Below, piece after piece: positions 20,449 to 28,843 of a DNA stretch of 64,000 bases. The notes below the pieces were generated by a model. It worked only from the letters and a program-made list of their open reading frames with translations. It was not told the origin of the DNA and did no database searches. Origin of the DNA: Ferrigenium kumadai (GTDB lineage Bacteria; Pseudomonadota; Gammaproteobacteria; Burkholderiales; Gallionellaceae); the NCBI RefSeq assembly GCF_018324385.1, contig NZ_AP019536.1, positions 2,294,001-2,358,000 of the forward strand, written 5' to 3'. Made by a program: the position numbers and the translations under genes. Within the stretch, counting starts at the first letter, position 1. Each line of letters opens with the position of its first letter.

Positions 20449-21312
20449 CTACGCTCCGTGATGCAAAGGTTCGCCGCTGCGTTTCGCCTGCCATTCGACC
20501 AGCGCCTTCACCAGCAGCGTGACCAGCGCCAGCAGAGCCAGCAGCGAAGCCACGCTGAAGGCGGCGACGAAGTTGTATTCGTTGTAGAGGATCTCAACGT
20601 GCAGCGGCATGGTGTTGGTCATGCCGCGGATGTGGCCGGACACCACCGACACCGCGCCGAACTCGCCCATCGCCCGCGCATTACAGAGGATCACGCCATA
20701 CAGCAGGCCCCACTTGATATTGGGCAGCGTCACGCGCCGGAAGGTCTGCCAGCCGGATGCGCCAAGCGATACTGCGGCCTCCTCCTCTTCCTTGCCCTGC
20801 GCCTGCATCAGCGGGATCAACTCGCGCGCGATGAAGGGGAAGGTGACGAAGATGGTGGCGAGCACGATGCCGGGTACGGCGAAGATCAGTTTGATGTCGT
20901 GTTCCTGCAGCCACGGACCGAACCAACCCTGCGCGCCGAACAGCAGCACATAGACGAGGCCGGATACCACCGGACTCACGGCAAACGGCAGGTCGATCAG
21001 CGTGATCAACAAGCTCTTGCCCTTGAACTCGAACTTGGCGATGGCCCAGGCTGCGGCCACGCCAAACACCAGATTGGCAGGCACCGCGATGGCGGCGGCG
21101 ATGAAGGTCAGCTCGATCGCCGACCAGGCGTCCGGCTCTTTCAATGCGGACAGGTACAGCTCCCAGCCTTTGCTGAAGGCCTCGATGAATACCGTCGCCA
21201 GCGGCAGGCCGAGGAACAGCACAAGATAAGTCAGCGCCACGCCGATGAGCAGCAGCGTCACGCCCGCAGATTCGCGCGTAGAGATTCTTCTTTGTGTCGT
21301 TTGAGCAGACAT
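20449..21312 (-). CDS. cysW: Sulfate/thiosulfate ABC permease CysW
   Basis: Inner-membrane permease, partner of CysT. 287 residues with about six membrane segments. The EAA-type coupling loop reads [22 protein letters not shown]. The start at 21312 is preferred because its ATG shares a base with the cysT stop (TGATG); an upstream start at 21342 would lie inside cysT. Confidence 0.95.
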   Translation of the reverse strand: MSAQTTQRRISTRESAGVTLLLIGVALTYLVLFLGLPLATVFIEAFSKGWELYLSALKEPDAWSAIELTFIAAAIAVPANLVFGVAAAWAIAKFEFKGKSLLITLIDLPFAVSPVVSGLVYVLLFGAQGWFGPWLQEHDIKLIFAVPGIVLATIFVTFPFIARELIPLMQAQGKEEEEAAVSLGASGWQTFRRVTLPNIKWGLLYGVILCNARAMGEFGAVSVVSGHIRGMTNTMPLHVEILYNEYNFVAAFSVASLLALLALVTLLVKALVEWQAKRSGEPLHHGA

Positions 21313-22142
21313 CAGCGTGTCCCCTTTCTTGAACTCCACCATTGCAAGGCATTAATGCTCAGCAGCAATGCGAACGAAATCAGCAGCATCACCACCGCGA
21401 TCGCCGTCGCGCCTGCGTAGTCGTATTGCTCCAGCTTGGCGACGATGAGCAGCGGCGCGATCTCGGAAATGAACGGCATATTGCCCGCGATGAAGATCAC
21501 CGAGCCGTATTCGCCGATGGCGCGCGCGAAGGCCAGCGCGAAGCCGGTGAGCAGCGCGGGAAAGACTGCGGGAAAGATCACGCGGCGGAACACATCCCAG
21601 CGCCCAGCCCCGAGACTGGCCGCCGCTTCCTCCACCTCGGCCTCGACGTCCGCCAGCACCGGCTGCACCGTGCGCACCACGAACGGCAGGCCGATGAAAG
21701 TGAGCGCGACCACGATGCCCAGCGGCGTGTACGCCACTTTGATGTCATGCGCGGCGAAATACTGGCCGAGCCAGCCGTTCGGCGCATACAGCGTCGCCAG
21801 CGTGATGCCCGCCACCGCGGTGGGCAGCGCAAACGGCAAATCCACCAGCGCATCGACGATGCGCTTGCCGGGGAAGCGGTAGCGCACCAGCACCCAGGCC
21901 ACCACCAGGCCGAAGAAGGCGTTGATGACCGCCGCCGCGAAGGATGTGACGAAGGTCACGCGCAGCGAAGCCACCACGCGGTCGCCGGTCGCGACATCCC
22001 AGAAGCCGCCCCAGCCCAGCGTCGCCGTCTTGAAGAACAGCGCGGACAGCGGGATCAGCACGATCAGCGAGAGATAGAGCAGCGTAAAACCCAGCGCCAG
22101 ATTGAAACCTGGCAGCACGCTATGGGCTTTGAATCGAGACAT
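21312..22142 (-). CDS. cysT: Sulfate/thiosulfate ABC permease CysT (CysU)
   Basis: Inner-membrane permease of the sulfate importer. 276 residues, about six membrane segments, coupling loop [20 protein letters not shown]. First gene of the cysTWA unit, preceded by a 110-base AT-rich gap. The periplasmic binding protein and an EAL gene lie just upstream on the same strand. Confidence 0.95.
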   Translation of the reverse strand: MSRFKAHSVLPGFNLALGFTLLYLSLIVLIPLSALFFKTATLGWGGFWDVATGDRVVASLRVTFVTSFAAAVINAFFGLVVAWVLVRYRFPGKRIVDALVDLPFALPTAVAGITLATLYAPNGWLGQYFAAHDIKVAYTPLGIVVALTFIGLPFVVRTVQPVLADVEAEVEEAAASLGAGRWDVFRRVIFPAVFPALLTGFALAFARAIGEYGSVIFIAGNMPFISEIAPLLIVAKLEQYDYAGATAIAVVMLLISFALLLSINALQWWSSRKGTR

Positions 22143-22252
22143 CGCTTATTCCTGTAATTGGATAAGCGCGCAGTCTATCCACGATTAGTTAGATATAAAA
22201 ATGAATAATTCTTATTTCTTTATCGATAAATGGAATAAAGAAAGCGCGGCGA
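22143..22252 (-). promoter_or_regulatory. AT-rich cysT upstream region, possible CysB site
   Basis: This gap is strikingly AT-rich in a GC-rich genome. On the minus strand it holds TATTCCAT (22230-22237) with TATCG just beyond. The same TATTCCAT, again with TTCG beyond, occurs in the rhodanese-cysK upstream region (27337-27344). CysB-activated promoters are usually AT-rich upstream. The assignment to CysB is inference. Confidence 0.35.
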
Positions 22253-23077
22253 CTAAGCCGCTTCCATCACCCACTGCTGCGCCGCTGCCGGACGGCCGAG
22301 CAGGTAGCCTTGCACCAGGTGTACCCCGGCATGCCGCGCCAGTTCGAGTTGGCTTTGGGTCTCGATGCCTTCCACAACCACTTCCGCCCCCAGTTCGCGA
22401 ACGATCTCCACCAGCTTGGGCAGGATGCGCTGCAGCCGTGGATTGACCTCCGCCTGCTGGATGATGCCGCCGTCCAGCTTCACGTATTCCGGCGACAGCG
22501 TCCACAACCGCTCCAGATTGGAATGTTCCTTGCCGAAATCGTCGATGGCGATCCGGTAGCCGCGCTCGCGATAGTTCGCGATGGCCGCAGCCAGGAGCTT
22601 CTCCTCGCTCACCGCACTCTCGTTGATCTCGATCACCACCTCATTGGTCGGCACGTCGTGGTGATGCAGCACCTGCTCGAACACCTTGCCGTGCGAATTG
22701 ACCGCGACCAGCAGCTCCGGATGCACATTGAGGAACAGCAGTCCGTTGCCTTTGCCCATGTTCAGGTAGTTGAGCGTGTGCAGCGTGCGGCACAGGCGAT
22801 CGAACTTGACCAGCCGCTCGGCCACTTCCGCCTGCCGGAACGCGGCGGGCGGGGCAACGGCATTGCCCTTCTGGTCGAAGGCGCGCAGCAAGGCCTCGTA
22901 GCCCAGCGGCGCATTCCGCGCCAGATCGACGATAGGCTGGAACGCGCTGCGCAACTGCAAGCCGATAAAATTGGCGCGCACCTCATCGCCATGCACCTCC
23001 AGGCGATAGTCGTCGTTCAGGCTGAGCGTATCGCGCAGCTCCTTCTGCAATGCGTTCAAACGGTGAAGCGTAGGCAC
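22253..23077 (-). CDS. Stand-alone EAL protein paired with sulfate-binding protein
   Basis: Cytoplasmic EAL-fold protein, the family of c-di-GMP phosphodiesterases. 274 residues, no membrane segment, GTG start at 23077 only 7 bases after the sulfate-binding protein stop. Expected catalytic residues are present: E61 (EAL), N117, E150, D179-D180, K200 and E236. Loop 6 after DDFG reads KEHSN instead of the usual TGYSS, so activity or dimer control may differ. A paralogue sits in the same place beside the second sulfate-binding protein (45202-46116). It may read or adjust c-di-GMP when sulfate is scarce; that role is inference. Confidence 0.88.
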   Translation of the reverse strand: MPTLHRLNALQKELRDTLSLNDDYRLEVHGDEVRANFIGLQLRSAFQPIVDLARNAPLGYEALLRAFDQKGNAVAPPAAFRQAEVAERLVKFDRLCRTLHTLNYLNMGKGNGLLFLNVHPELLVAVNSHGKVFEQVLHHHDVPTNEVVIEINESAVSEEKLLAAAIANYRERGYRIAIDDFGKEHSNLERLWTLSPEYVKLDGGIIQQAEVNPRLQRILPKLVEIVRELGAEVVVEGIETQSQLELARHAGVHLVQGYLLGRPAAAQQWVMEAA

Positions 23078-23084
23078 GCCGGAC

Positions 23085-24089
23085 TCACTTCCTGGTATAG
23101 AACTGGTCGAACACGCCGCCGTCCTTGAAGTGCTCTGCCTGGGCCTGCTTCAGGCTGCCGAACACCTCGTCTACGGTGAACAGCTTCAACGGCGGCAATG
23201 TCTTGGCATATTTCTTGGCGACCTTTGCGTCGCGCGGACGCAATTCGTACTGTGCAGCGAGATCCTGCGCTTCAGGCGAGTACAGGTTCTGCAGGTAAGC
23301 CTCGGCCACCTTGCGGGTGCCGCGCTTGTCCACCACCTTGTCCACCACGCTCACCGGCAGGTCGGCCACGATGCTGATCGGCGGATACACGAGGTCGAAC
23401 TTGTCCGTGCCGTATTCCTGCTTGATGAGGCCCACTTCGTTCTCGAAGGTCACCAGCACATCGCCGATCTCGCGCTGCACGAAAGTCGTGGTCGCGCCGC
23501 GACCGCCTGTCTCCAGCACCGGCACGTTGGCGAATATCTTCGCGACCAGATCCTTGGCCTGTGCCGGCTTGCCGCCCTGCTTGATGACCGAGCCCCAGGC
23601 GGCGAGGTAGGCGTAGCGCCCGTTACCCGAGGTCTTGGGGTTGGCGATGATCACCGACACGCCGGACTTCGCCAGGTCGTTCCAGGTCTTGATGCCCTTG
23701 GGGTTGCCCTTGCGCACCAGGAACACCGAAGTGGAACTGAACGGCGCGCTGCCGTTCGGCAAACGTTTCGCCCAATCGGCGGGGATCAGTTGCTTCTCGG
23801 CGAGGATGTCCACGTCGATGGACTGGTTCATGGTCACCACATCGGCATCCAGGCCATCCACCACCGCGCGCGCCTGCTTGCTGGAACCGCCGTGCGACTG
23901 GTTGACGGTCAGGTCATCGCCCGTCTTCTGCTTCCATTGCTTGATGAACAGCGGGTTGTAGTTCTTGTAGAACTCGCGCGACACGTCGTAGGAGGCGTTC
24001 AGTATCTTCACCTCCGCGGCGAATGCCGATGCGGAAAAGGCGGCTGCAACAGCCAGCAGGGACAAGGACTTCGGCAGAAGTGCTTTCAT
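23085..24089 (-). CDS. sbp: Periplasmic sulfate-binding protein (copy 1)
   Basis: Binds sulfate or thiosulfate in the periplasm and delivers it to CysTWA. 334 residues with a signal peptide ending ASAFA-A at about 24. Family motifs: NASYDVSREFY, SHGGSSKQARAVVDGLDADVV and NPKTSGNGRYAYLAAWG. The last has N-G-R-Y where copy 2 and typical Sbp have G-A-R-W, so ligand preference could differ. The start at 24089 follows a GGAGAG ribosome site. Same strand and order as the EAL gene and cysTWA. Confidence 0.92.
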   Translation of the reverse strand: MKALLPKSLSLLAVAAAFSASAFAAEVKILNASYDVSREFYKNYNPLFIKQWKQKTGDDLTVNQSHGGSSKQARAVVDGLDADVVTMNQSIDVDILAEKQLIPADWAKRLPNGSAPFSSTSVFLVRKGNPKGIKTWNDLAKSGVSVIIANPKTSGNGRYAYLAAWGSVIKQGGKPAQAKDLVAKIFANVPVLETGGRGATTTFVQREIGDVLVTFENEVGLIKQEYGTDKFDLVYPPISIVADLPVSVVDKVVDKRGTRKVAEAYLQNLYSPEAQDLAAQYELRPRDAKVAKKYAKTLPPLKLFTVDEVFGSLKQAQAEHFKDGGVFDQFYTRK

Positions 24090-24590
24090 TGTTCTCTCCA
24101 GATATTGGTTAACGGTGCGCAAAGCGCGTTTGCGGAGCGCACTTTATCCAATCCCGTTTCGAGCACAAAAGAATATTTACTGCTTTGTTTATAGCCATAT
24201 CTTATATACGGCCGATTGCTCTCACGACAGCAATAACATATGCGTATTGCTCCGCAAGCACCGGATAGCCGCGCGTTTCGATCGATGGCGATATATGAAT
24301 TTCTGCTATCGATTGCTGAAGATATTGGTTCGCAATCGCAGGATGTTTCCATAAGATGCGGACATGAAAGCAGACAACTTTCATGTTTTCTCCTCCCTTA
24401 AGGGCGCCCTCCCGGGGCGCCCCCTTTTTCAGAAAGGGTGACCGATTTCACGGCTGCGACATCGAGGCAGCCAAGCCGCCGGATTTAACCGACAACTTTC
24501 CGGGGCGGCATATAAATTCCGGCTAAAGCGTTGCTCGCTCCGCCCCTCCGGAGCCGGCCACGCCGGATAACCAGAGGGAAAGGAACCATC
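24090..24590. other. Intergenic region between sbp and a small ORF
   Basis: About 500 bases. The sbp-proximal half (24090-24360) is AT-rich and should contain the leftward sbp promoter. The other half holds two hairpins (see next entry), a G+C-rich stem (arms GCCGCC and GGCGGC near 24475-24510), and a possible plus-strand -10 TATAAA near 24511 ahead of the small ORF. No convincing protein gene. Confidence 0.4.
24363..24429 (+). terminator. Hairpin followed by rho-independent terminator, orphan
   Basis: A perfect 8-base inverted repeat, CATGAAAG (24363-24370) and CTTTCATG (24378-24385), is followed by a second stem, GGGCGCCC (24402-24409) with GGGCGCCC (24415-24422), and then TTTTT (24425-24429). 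This is a good plus-strand terminator, yet no plus-strand gene precedes it. It may end a small RNA or act as an attenuator. Confidence 0.6.
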
Positions 24591-24788
24591 ATGTTGGACA
24601 TCGCATCGTCATCCGCAGCAGGGCAAACCGCCCGCCCAAAACTCAGCGACGCATTGCAGCTGTACGAACGCCGTTTCGGCTCGCCTCCCGATTGGCTGGA
24701 CGATCTTGCGAATGGAAGGATACAGGCGCTCATCCAGCAGGCATTGAGGCGGGGAGCGCCGTTGACCGCGGCGGATGTGCTTAAGTGA
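24591..24788 (+). CDS. Small protein of unknown function
   Basis: 65 residues, mostly helical, no signal or membrane segment. The ATG at 24591 has a strong upstream GGGAAAGGAA. The middle, with LYERRFGSPPDWL, then a helix and RRGAPLTAADVLK, looks like a compact folded domain. I do not recognise the family. It lies between divergent and convergent neighbours, so it has no operon context. Confidence 0.6.
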   Translation: MLDIASSSAAGQTARPKLSDALQLYERRFGSPPDWLDDLANGRIQALIQQALRRGAPLTAADVLK

Positions 24789-24844
24789 GATAGTCCAATT
24801 AAAACCGTGCGGCCTCCTGAAGAACAGGAGACCCACGGCGCGAA

Positions 24845-25585
24845 TCAGGCAGGCTCCAGGAAACCACCCGAGCGAAAAGTCAGCACCAGGGTATCGCGAT
24901 GCCCGCCTTCGGCCGTCGGCTGGATCGGCGTGGACTCGTGGATGACGCGCTGATCGTCGAGCAGGAGCAGCGTCCAGGGTTCGCTCAGGGTGAAGCGCTG
25001 TCCGTGCCGCCCGTTGAATTCGAAGATGCGGCTTTCACCGCCGCGGATGTTCTCCCTCGCCACCAGCAGGATGGCGACGAAATCCACGCCGTCGCGGTGC
25101 GCGCCTTCAGGCGTCGGCCGCCCGATGCCGTTGCTGGTATCGATGCGGAACTGGTGCGCTTCCACATACCACGGGCGTTCGCCCTTGACGGCAGAACAGA
25201 CGCGGCCGATGGCCCGCAACAATTCCTGCCATACCGGCTGTGCGACAGTGTTTTCGGCGATGGGCTCGAACATGCGCAGCATGCCGCCGTGCAGCGCGTT
25301 GTATTCCAGGGGTTGGTAATGCGCGCGGTGCGGCACTTGCCTCACGCTTTCCCCCTCGACGACAAAACTGGAATGCCGGCGGCGCCGGTAGCGCCCGCCA
25401 TCCCTGAGAAAGTTGTCGAGCGGCAGGTCGTCCCAATCCGCTTTCAGCGATTCCAATTCGGACAGCGGGCGCCCGACAAATGAGCCGACTCCTGACGAGC
25501 TCAGCACCCCATGGCCATGAACCTTCAGGGCCTCGGAGAGATATGCCGGGTTGATATAGGTAGGAGCAAGCATCGCGGTAGTCAT
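24845..25585 (-). CDS. 2-oxoglutarate/Fe(II) dioxygenase, PF10014 type
   Basis: Cytoplasmic double-stranded beta-helix oxygenase; the family includes L-isoleucine 4-hydroxylase, which acts on free amino acids. 246 residues. The iron triad is H163-x-D165 (AHRDGVDF) and H216 (VIHESTP); R230 of GHRDTL probably binds 2-oxoglutarate. The start at 25585 is favoured by homology feel; an alternative upstream start at 25612 would add nine residues. It lies 124 bases after cysK. The substrate cannot be told. Confidence 0.75.
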   Translation of the reverse strand: MTTAMLAPTYINPAYLSEALKVHGHGVLSSSGVGSFVGRPLSELESLKADWDDLPLDNFLRDGGRYRRRRHSSFVVEGESVRQVPHRAHYQPLEYNALHGGMLRMFEPIAENTVAQPVWQELLRAIGRVCSAVKGERPWYVEAHQFRIDTSNGIGRPTPEGAHRDGVDFVAILLVARENIRGGESRIFEFNGRHGQRFTLSEPWTLLLLDDQRVIHESTPIQPTAEGGHRDTLVLTFRSGGFLEPA

Positions 25586-25709
25586 TGCGGGGGTCTCTCG
25601 GGTTGCGCACACAATATTACGTCAACGAGCCGCGTTTACCGCGGCACGATGCCGCACAGTTTGCCACACTCCTTCAAGCTTGGTTCGATCAGCCCCGAAG
25701 CCTTGCCTC

Positions 25710-26684
25710 TCATAGCGGCAAACCGGCCGAGTCGAACAGACCCTCGAACAGAATGGAGCTCAGGTAACGTTCGCCCGAATCCGGCAGGATGACGACGATG
25801 GTCTTGCCCGCGTTCTCCGGGCGTTGTGCCAGGCGTGCCGCGACCGCCACCGCTGCGCCGCAGGAGATGCCGGACAGGATGCCTTCTTCGCGCGCCAGCC
25901 GCCGGGCATACAGCACCGCATCTTCGTTGCTGACTTGCTCGATGTCGTCCACCAGCGACAGATCCAGTACGCCGGGCACGAAGCCCGCGCCGATGCCCTG
26001 TATCTTGTGAGGAGACGGCTTGAGTTCCTCGCCGTTGCGCTTCTGCGTCAGGACCGGACTGGCGGAGGGCTCGACCGCCACGGACCGGAATTGCTTGCCG
26101 CGCGTCTTCTTGAAGTAGCGCGACACGCCGGTGATGGTGCCGCCGGTGCCGACACCGGACACGAAGATGTCGACGTTGCCGTCGGTCGCATCCCAGATCT
26201 CCGGACCGGTGGTGGCCTCATGGATCGCCGGATTGGCCGGGTTCTCGAATTGCTGCAGCAAGACATATTTCGGATCGGACTCGGCGATCTCCCTGGCCTT
26301 GGCGATGGCGCCGTTCATGCCCTTCGGACCCTCGGTCAGCACCACCTTGGCGCCCAGCGCCACCAGCAGCTTGCGCCGTTCCAGACTCATGGTTTCCGGC
26401 ATGGTCAGCGTCAGCGGGATGCCGCGCGCGGCGGCGACGAAGGCCAGCGCGATGCCGGTATTGCCGCTGGTCGGCTCGACCAGTTCCTTGCCCGCCCCCA
26501 GCAGGCCGCGCTTCTCGGCATCGTCGATCAGCGCCACACCGATGCGGTCCTTCACCGAATAAGCCGGGTTGCGCCCTTCGATCTTGGCCAGCACGGTGGC
26601 CTTCGCGCCGTCGAGGATGCGGTTGAGCTTGACCAGCGGCGTGTTACCGATGGACTGGGAATTGTCTGCTGACCACTTGGCCAT
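25710..26684 (-). CDS. cysK: Cysteine synthase A (O-acetylserine sulfhydrylase)
   Basis: PLP enzyme making cysteine from O-acetylserine and sulfide. 324 residues. PLP lysine K45 in SVKDRIG, substrate loop TSGNTG (72-77), phosphate-binding GTGGT (178-182) and the C-terminal [10 protein letters not shown]. It follows a rhodanese by 28 bases with an AGGAGAG ribosome site, so the two are probably co-transcribed under sulfur control. Confidence 0.94.
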   Translation of the reverse strand: MAKWSADNSQSIGNTPLVKLNRILDGAKATVLAKIEGRNPAYSVKDRIGVALIDDAEKRGLLGAGKELVEPTSGNTGIALAFVAAARGIPLTLTMPETMSLERRKLLVALGAKVVLTEGPKGMNGAIAKAREIAESDPKYVLLQQFENPANPAIHEATTGPEIWDATDGNVDIFVSGVGTGGTITGVSRYFKKTRGKQFRSVAVEPSASPVLTQKRNGEELKPSPHKIQGIGAGFVPGVLDLSLVDDIEQVSNEDAVLYARRLAREEGILSGISCGAAVAVAARLAQRPENAGKTIVVILPDSGERYLSSILFEGLFDSAGLPL

Positions 26685-26712
26685 ATTTTCTCTCCTGTGA
26701 AATGAACGTGAA

Positions 26713-27204
26713 TCAATCGTGAACCGAAGGCAGGCCGTGGTTCAGCCACCCTTGCCGCGGGCTGCCGTCGCCCTCGAAACCTTCCAGCACATTGAAGGCA
26801 TGACGGAAACCTGCATACGTAGCAGCTTCCGCGGCCGCTACCGAACGCTTGCCGCTGCGGCAAAGAAACAGCACCACGTCGTCCGTGCCGATTGCGGATT
26901 CCAGCTCGTCGATGAAGTGTGGATTCTGCGACATTCCGGCGCCGGTAAGCCACTCCACATGACTGGCCTCCGGCACCCTCCCGACGCGCTGCAATTCCCT
27001 GGCGGTGCGCACGTCCACCAGTTTGGCCGCGCCGGAAGAAAACAGCGCCCACGCCTCCTGCGGCGTGACGTCGCCGGCATATCGCAAACCGTCTTCCTGC
27101 GCGATCTCGCGTGCGGCAGCGAACACGGATTCGGCAACGAAGCCGTGCAACGCATGCACAGCGCTATGCGTCTCGTGATGTGAACTCCGGGTAGCAACGG
27201 ACAT
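26713..27204 (-). CDS. Rhodanese-domain protein with intact active site
   Basis: Sulfurtransferase-like protein upstream of cysK. 163 residues. A rhodanese domain covers about 45-155 with the active-site loop CRSGKRS (C115). There is no signal peptide, so cytoplasmic. The ATG at 27204 has a perfect AGGAGG site, preferred over an upstream ATG at 27222. The pairing with cysK suggests a role in sulfane sulfur supply to cysteine synthesis. Confidence 0.9.
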   Translation of the reverse strand: MSVATRSSHHETHSAVHALHGFVAESVFAAAREIAQEDGLRYAGDVTPQEAWALFSSGAAKLVDVRTARELQRVGRVPEASHVEWLTGAGMSQNPHFIDELESAIGTDDVVLFLCRSGKRSVAAAEAATYAGFRHAFNVLEGFEGDGSPRQGWLNHGLPSVHD

Positions 27205-27423
27205 ACGACCTCCTTTATACATGCCGACCGGCGGGAACGTGCAAGCGTGCGAACGCGCCCTGGTCGGCGACGGAAGGAATCGTATTACTTTCTGCTTAGA
27301 ACAATAAATAATAAATATCTATAAGCAATGACGAATATGGAATATATGCGCCAAGGATGGAGCGAGGGGGAGCAGGGCGGGAGGAAGCAGGACGCTCCCT
27401 CCGCAATCCATGCAGCCAACAAT
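27205..27423 (-). promoter_or_regulatory. AT-rich upstream region of rhodanese-cysK
   Basis: About 220 bases after the cytochrome c' gene. A roughly 60-base AT-rich tract (about 27290-27350) holds the minus-strand TATTCCAT (27337-27344) shared with the cysT upstream region, consistent with a common sulfur regulator. No clear terminator for the preceding operon was found. Confidence 0.35.
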
Positions 27424-27888
27424 TTAATCGCGGATGCGGAAACTGTCGTGGCAGCTCTTGCAGGTCTCGCCGACCTTGCCGAACTGCGTCTTGATTGCGC
27501 CGACATCTCCGGTCGCAGCCACTTTCGCCAGTTCATTGGCTTCCTTGTTGAAGGCGACTGCCGCCTTTTTCGCATCTTCCGGCTTGTCGAAGAATTCCGG
27601 CTTCAGGCGCGATTTCTTCCAGCCTGTGGCCTGGTCCGTGCCAGGGCCGTAGAGTGCGCCCAAGCCGGAATTAGCCACTGCAGCGACCGAGTTCGCGGCG
27701 GCGACGACCTGCTCCTTGTTGTAGGTCTCGGGATGTTCGACCACCTGGCTCTTGATCTTCGAACAGTTCCAGGCGGCGAACGAATAGGCCGACTGGCGGA
27801 ACTTGACCTGCTGGTCTTCGGCTTGTCCTGCGATTGCGGCCGTGCTCGCCGCCGCAACGAATACTGCCAATGCTAATTTGAATTTCAC
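27424..27888 (-). CDS. Cytochrome c' (class II c-type cytochrome)
   Basis: Exported four-helix-bundle cytochrome with one covalent heme near the C-terminus. 154 residues, signal peptide ending AIA-G at about 20, heme motif CKSCH (143-147). GTG start at 27888 with a GAGGAGT site. Cytochromes c' bind small gases or carry electrons. It is the last gene of the PepSY unit, 43 bases after cytochrome b561; a b561/c' pair is common. Confidence 0.9.
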   Translation of the reverse strand: MKFKLALAVFVAAASTAAIAGQAEDQQVKFRQSAYSFAAWNCSKIKSQVVEHPETYNKEQVVAAANSVAAVANSGLGALYGPGTDQATGWKKSRLKPEFFDKPEDAKKAAVAFNKEANELAKVAATGDVGAIKTQFGKVGETCKSCHDSFRIRD

Positions 27889-27931
27889 TTACGACTCCTC
27901 TATGGTTAGATAAAAATGAACAGCACTACGA

Positions 27932-28630
27932 CTACCAATTCGGCGTGGCGACGGCGGGTGCAGACTGCACGGGATCGAGGTACTGCACCCCGCTGATGAC
28001 GCCCCAAACCGCCACACCGGAAACCGCGAATGCGACCAGGAAGCGCAGCATTCCAGCCTTTGAAACAGGAACCGCCAGATCTTCTGGAACCGACTTTTTG
28101 CCGGTGAGCATGGGCACGACCAGATTGCGCTTTTTGACCCTGGCGTAAAAGACGATGGCCGCGATGTGCAAGACAATCAGTCCCGCCAGCACCTTGAATA
28201 CGAGCACATGCAAACCGCTCAGCCTGTCGCTCAGCGATTTGTCCACGAGACCGGACAACGGCCCCTGGAACGCGATGTCGTCGTTGGCGAACAGGCCCGC
28301 GCCCACCAATGCCGCCAGCGCCCCCAGCAGGGCAATCACCGACAGCGCGCCCAGCGGATTGTGCCCATGGCCTTGCCACTGCCCCTTCAGGTAAGCCGCG
28401 ATCCTGGCGGGCGTCGGGAAGAAATCGGCGAACCGCGCATGCGTCGAGCCGACGAATCCCCAGACGATACGGAATACCAGCAGTCCCAGGATCAGCACGC
28501 CGATGCGTCCGTGCCAATCGATCAGCTCGCCGCCTACTTCCCCGGTGACGATGGAAACCGCCACGGCCAGCGCCAATAGCCAGTGGAACATGCGCAAGGG
28601 TAAATCCCAGACTTGAATGCTGACTGACAT
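27932..28630 (-). CDS. Cytochrome b561-type membrane protein
   Basis: Inner-membrane b-heme protein expected to pass electrons between quinol and periplasmic cytochromes. 232 residues, about four to five membrane segments. Histidines suited to axial heme ligation lie in MFHW, DWHGR, GLHVL and VLHIAA. It lies between tatA and cytochrome c' with gaps of 12 and 43 bases. Confidence 0.88.
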   Translation of the reverse strand: MSVSIQVWDLPLRMFHWLLALAVAVSIVTGEVGGELIDWHGRIGVLILGLLVFRIVWGFVGSTHARFADFFPTPARIAAYLKGQWQGHGHNPLGALSVIALLGALAALVGAGLFANDDIAFQGPLSGLVDKSLSDRLSGLHVLVFKVLAGLIVLHIAAIVFYARVKKRNLVVPMLTGKKSVPEDLAVPVSKAGMLRFLVAFAVSGVAVWGVISGVQYLDPVQSAPAVATPNW

Positions 28631-28642
28631 TTTGCGCCCCGC

Positions 28643-28828
28643 TTATCTCTGATCGATGACATGCGGCTCCTGCGGGGTAGCCGAAGCCCCTTCGCCGCGC
28701 ACCCCATCTCTGAAACCTTTCACTGCGCTGCCCAGATCGCTGCCGAGGCCGCCCAGCTTTTTAGTGCCGAACACCAGCACCACAACCAGCAACACAATCA
28801 ACCAATGCCAGATGCTTAACGAACCCAT
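28643..28828 (-). CDS. tatA: Twin-arginine translocase component TatA/TatE
   Basis: 61 residues: one N-terminal membrane helix (about 8-20), the hinge [14 protein letters not shown], an amphipathic helix and a short acidic tail. This is the TatA/E architecture. Strong AAGGAGA site before the ATG. No tatB or tatC is nearby, so it would supply an extra pore subunit. In this operon it is probably for the Tat-exported DUF1501 protein encoded upstream (33902-35347). Confidence 0.9.
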   Translation of the reverse strand: MGSLSIWHWLIVLLVVVLVFGTKKLGGLGSDLGSAVKGFRDGVRGEGASATPQEPHVIDQR

Positions 28829-28843
28829 GTCTGTCTCCTTGTC

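Noticed and set aside
24202..24384. 60-residue minus-strand ORF (and a 79-residue plus-strand one) upstream of sbp
   Set aside because: No ribosome site, no recognisable features, and the region should contain the sbp promoter.
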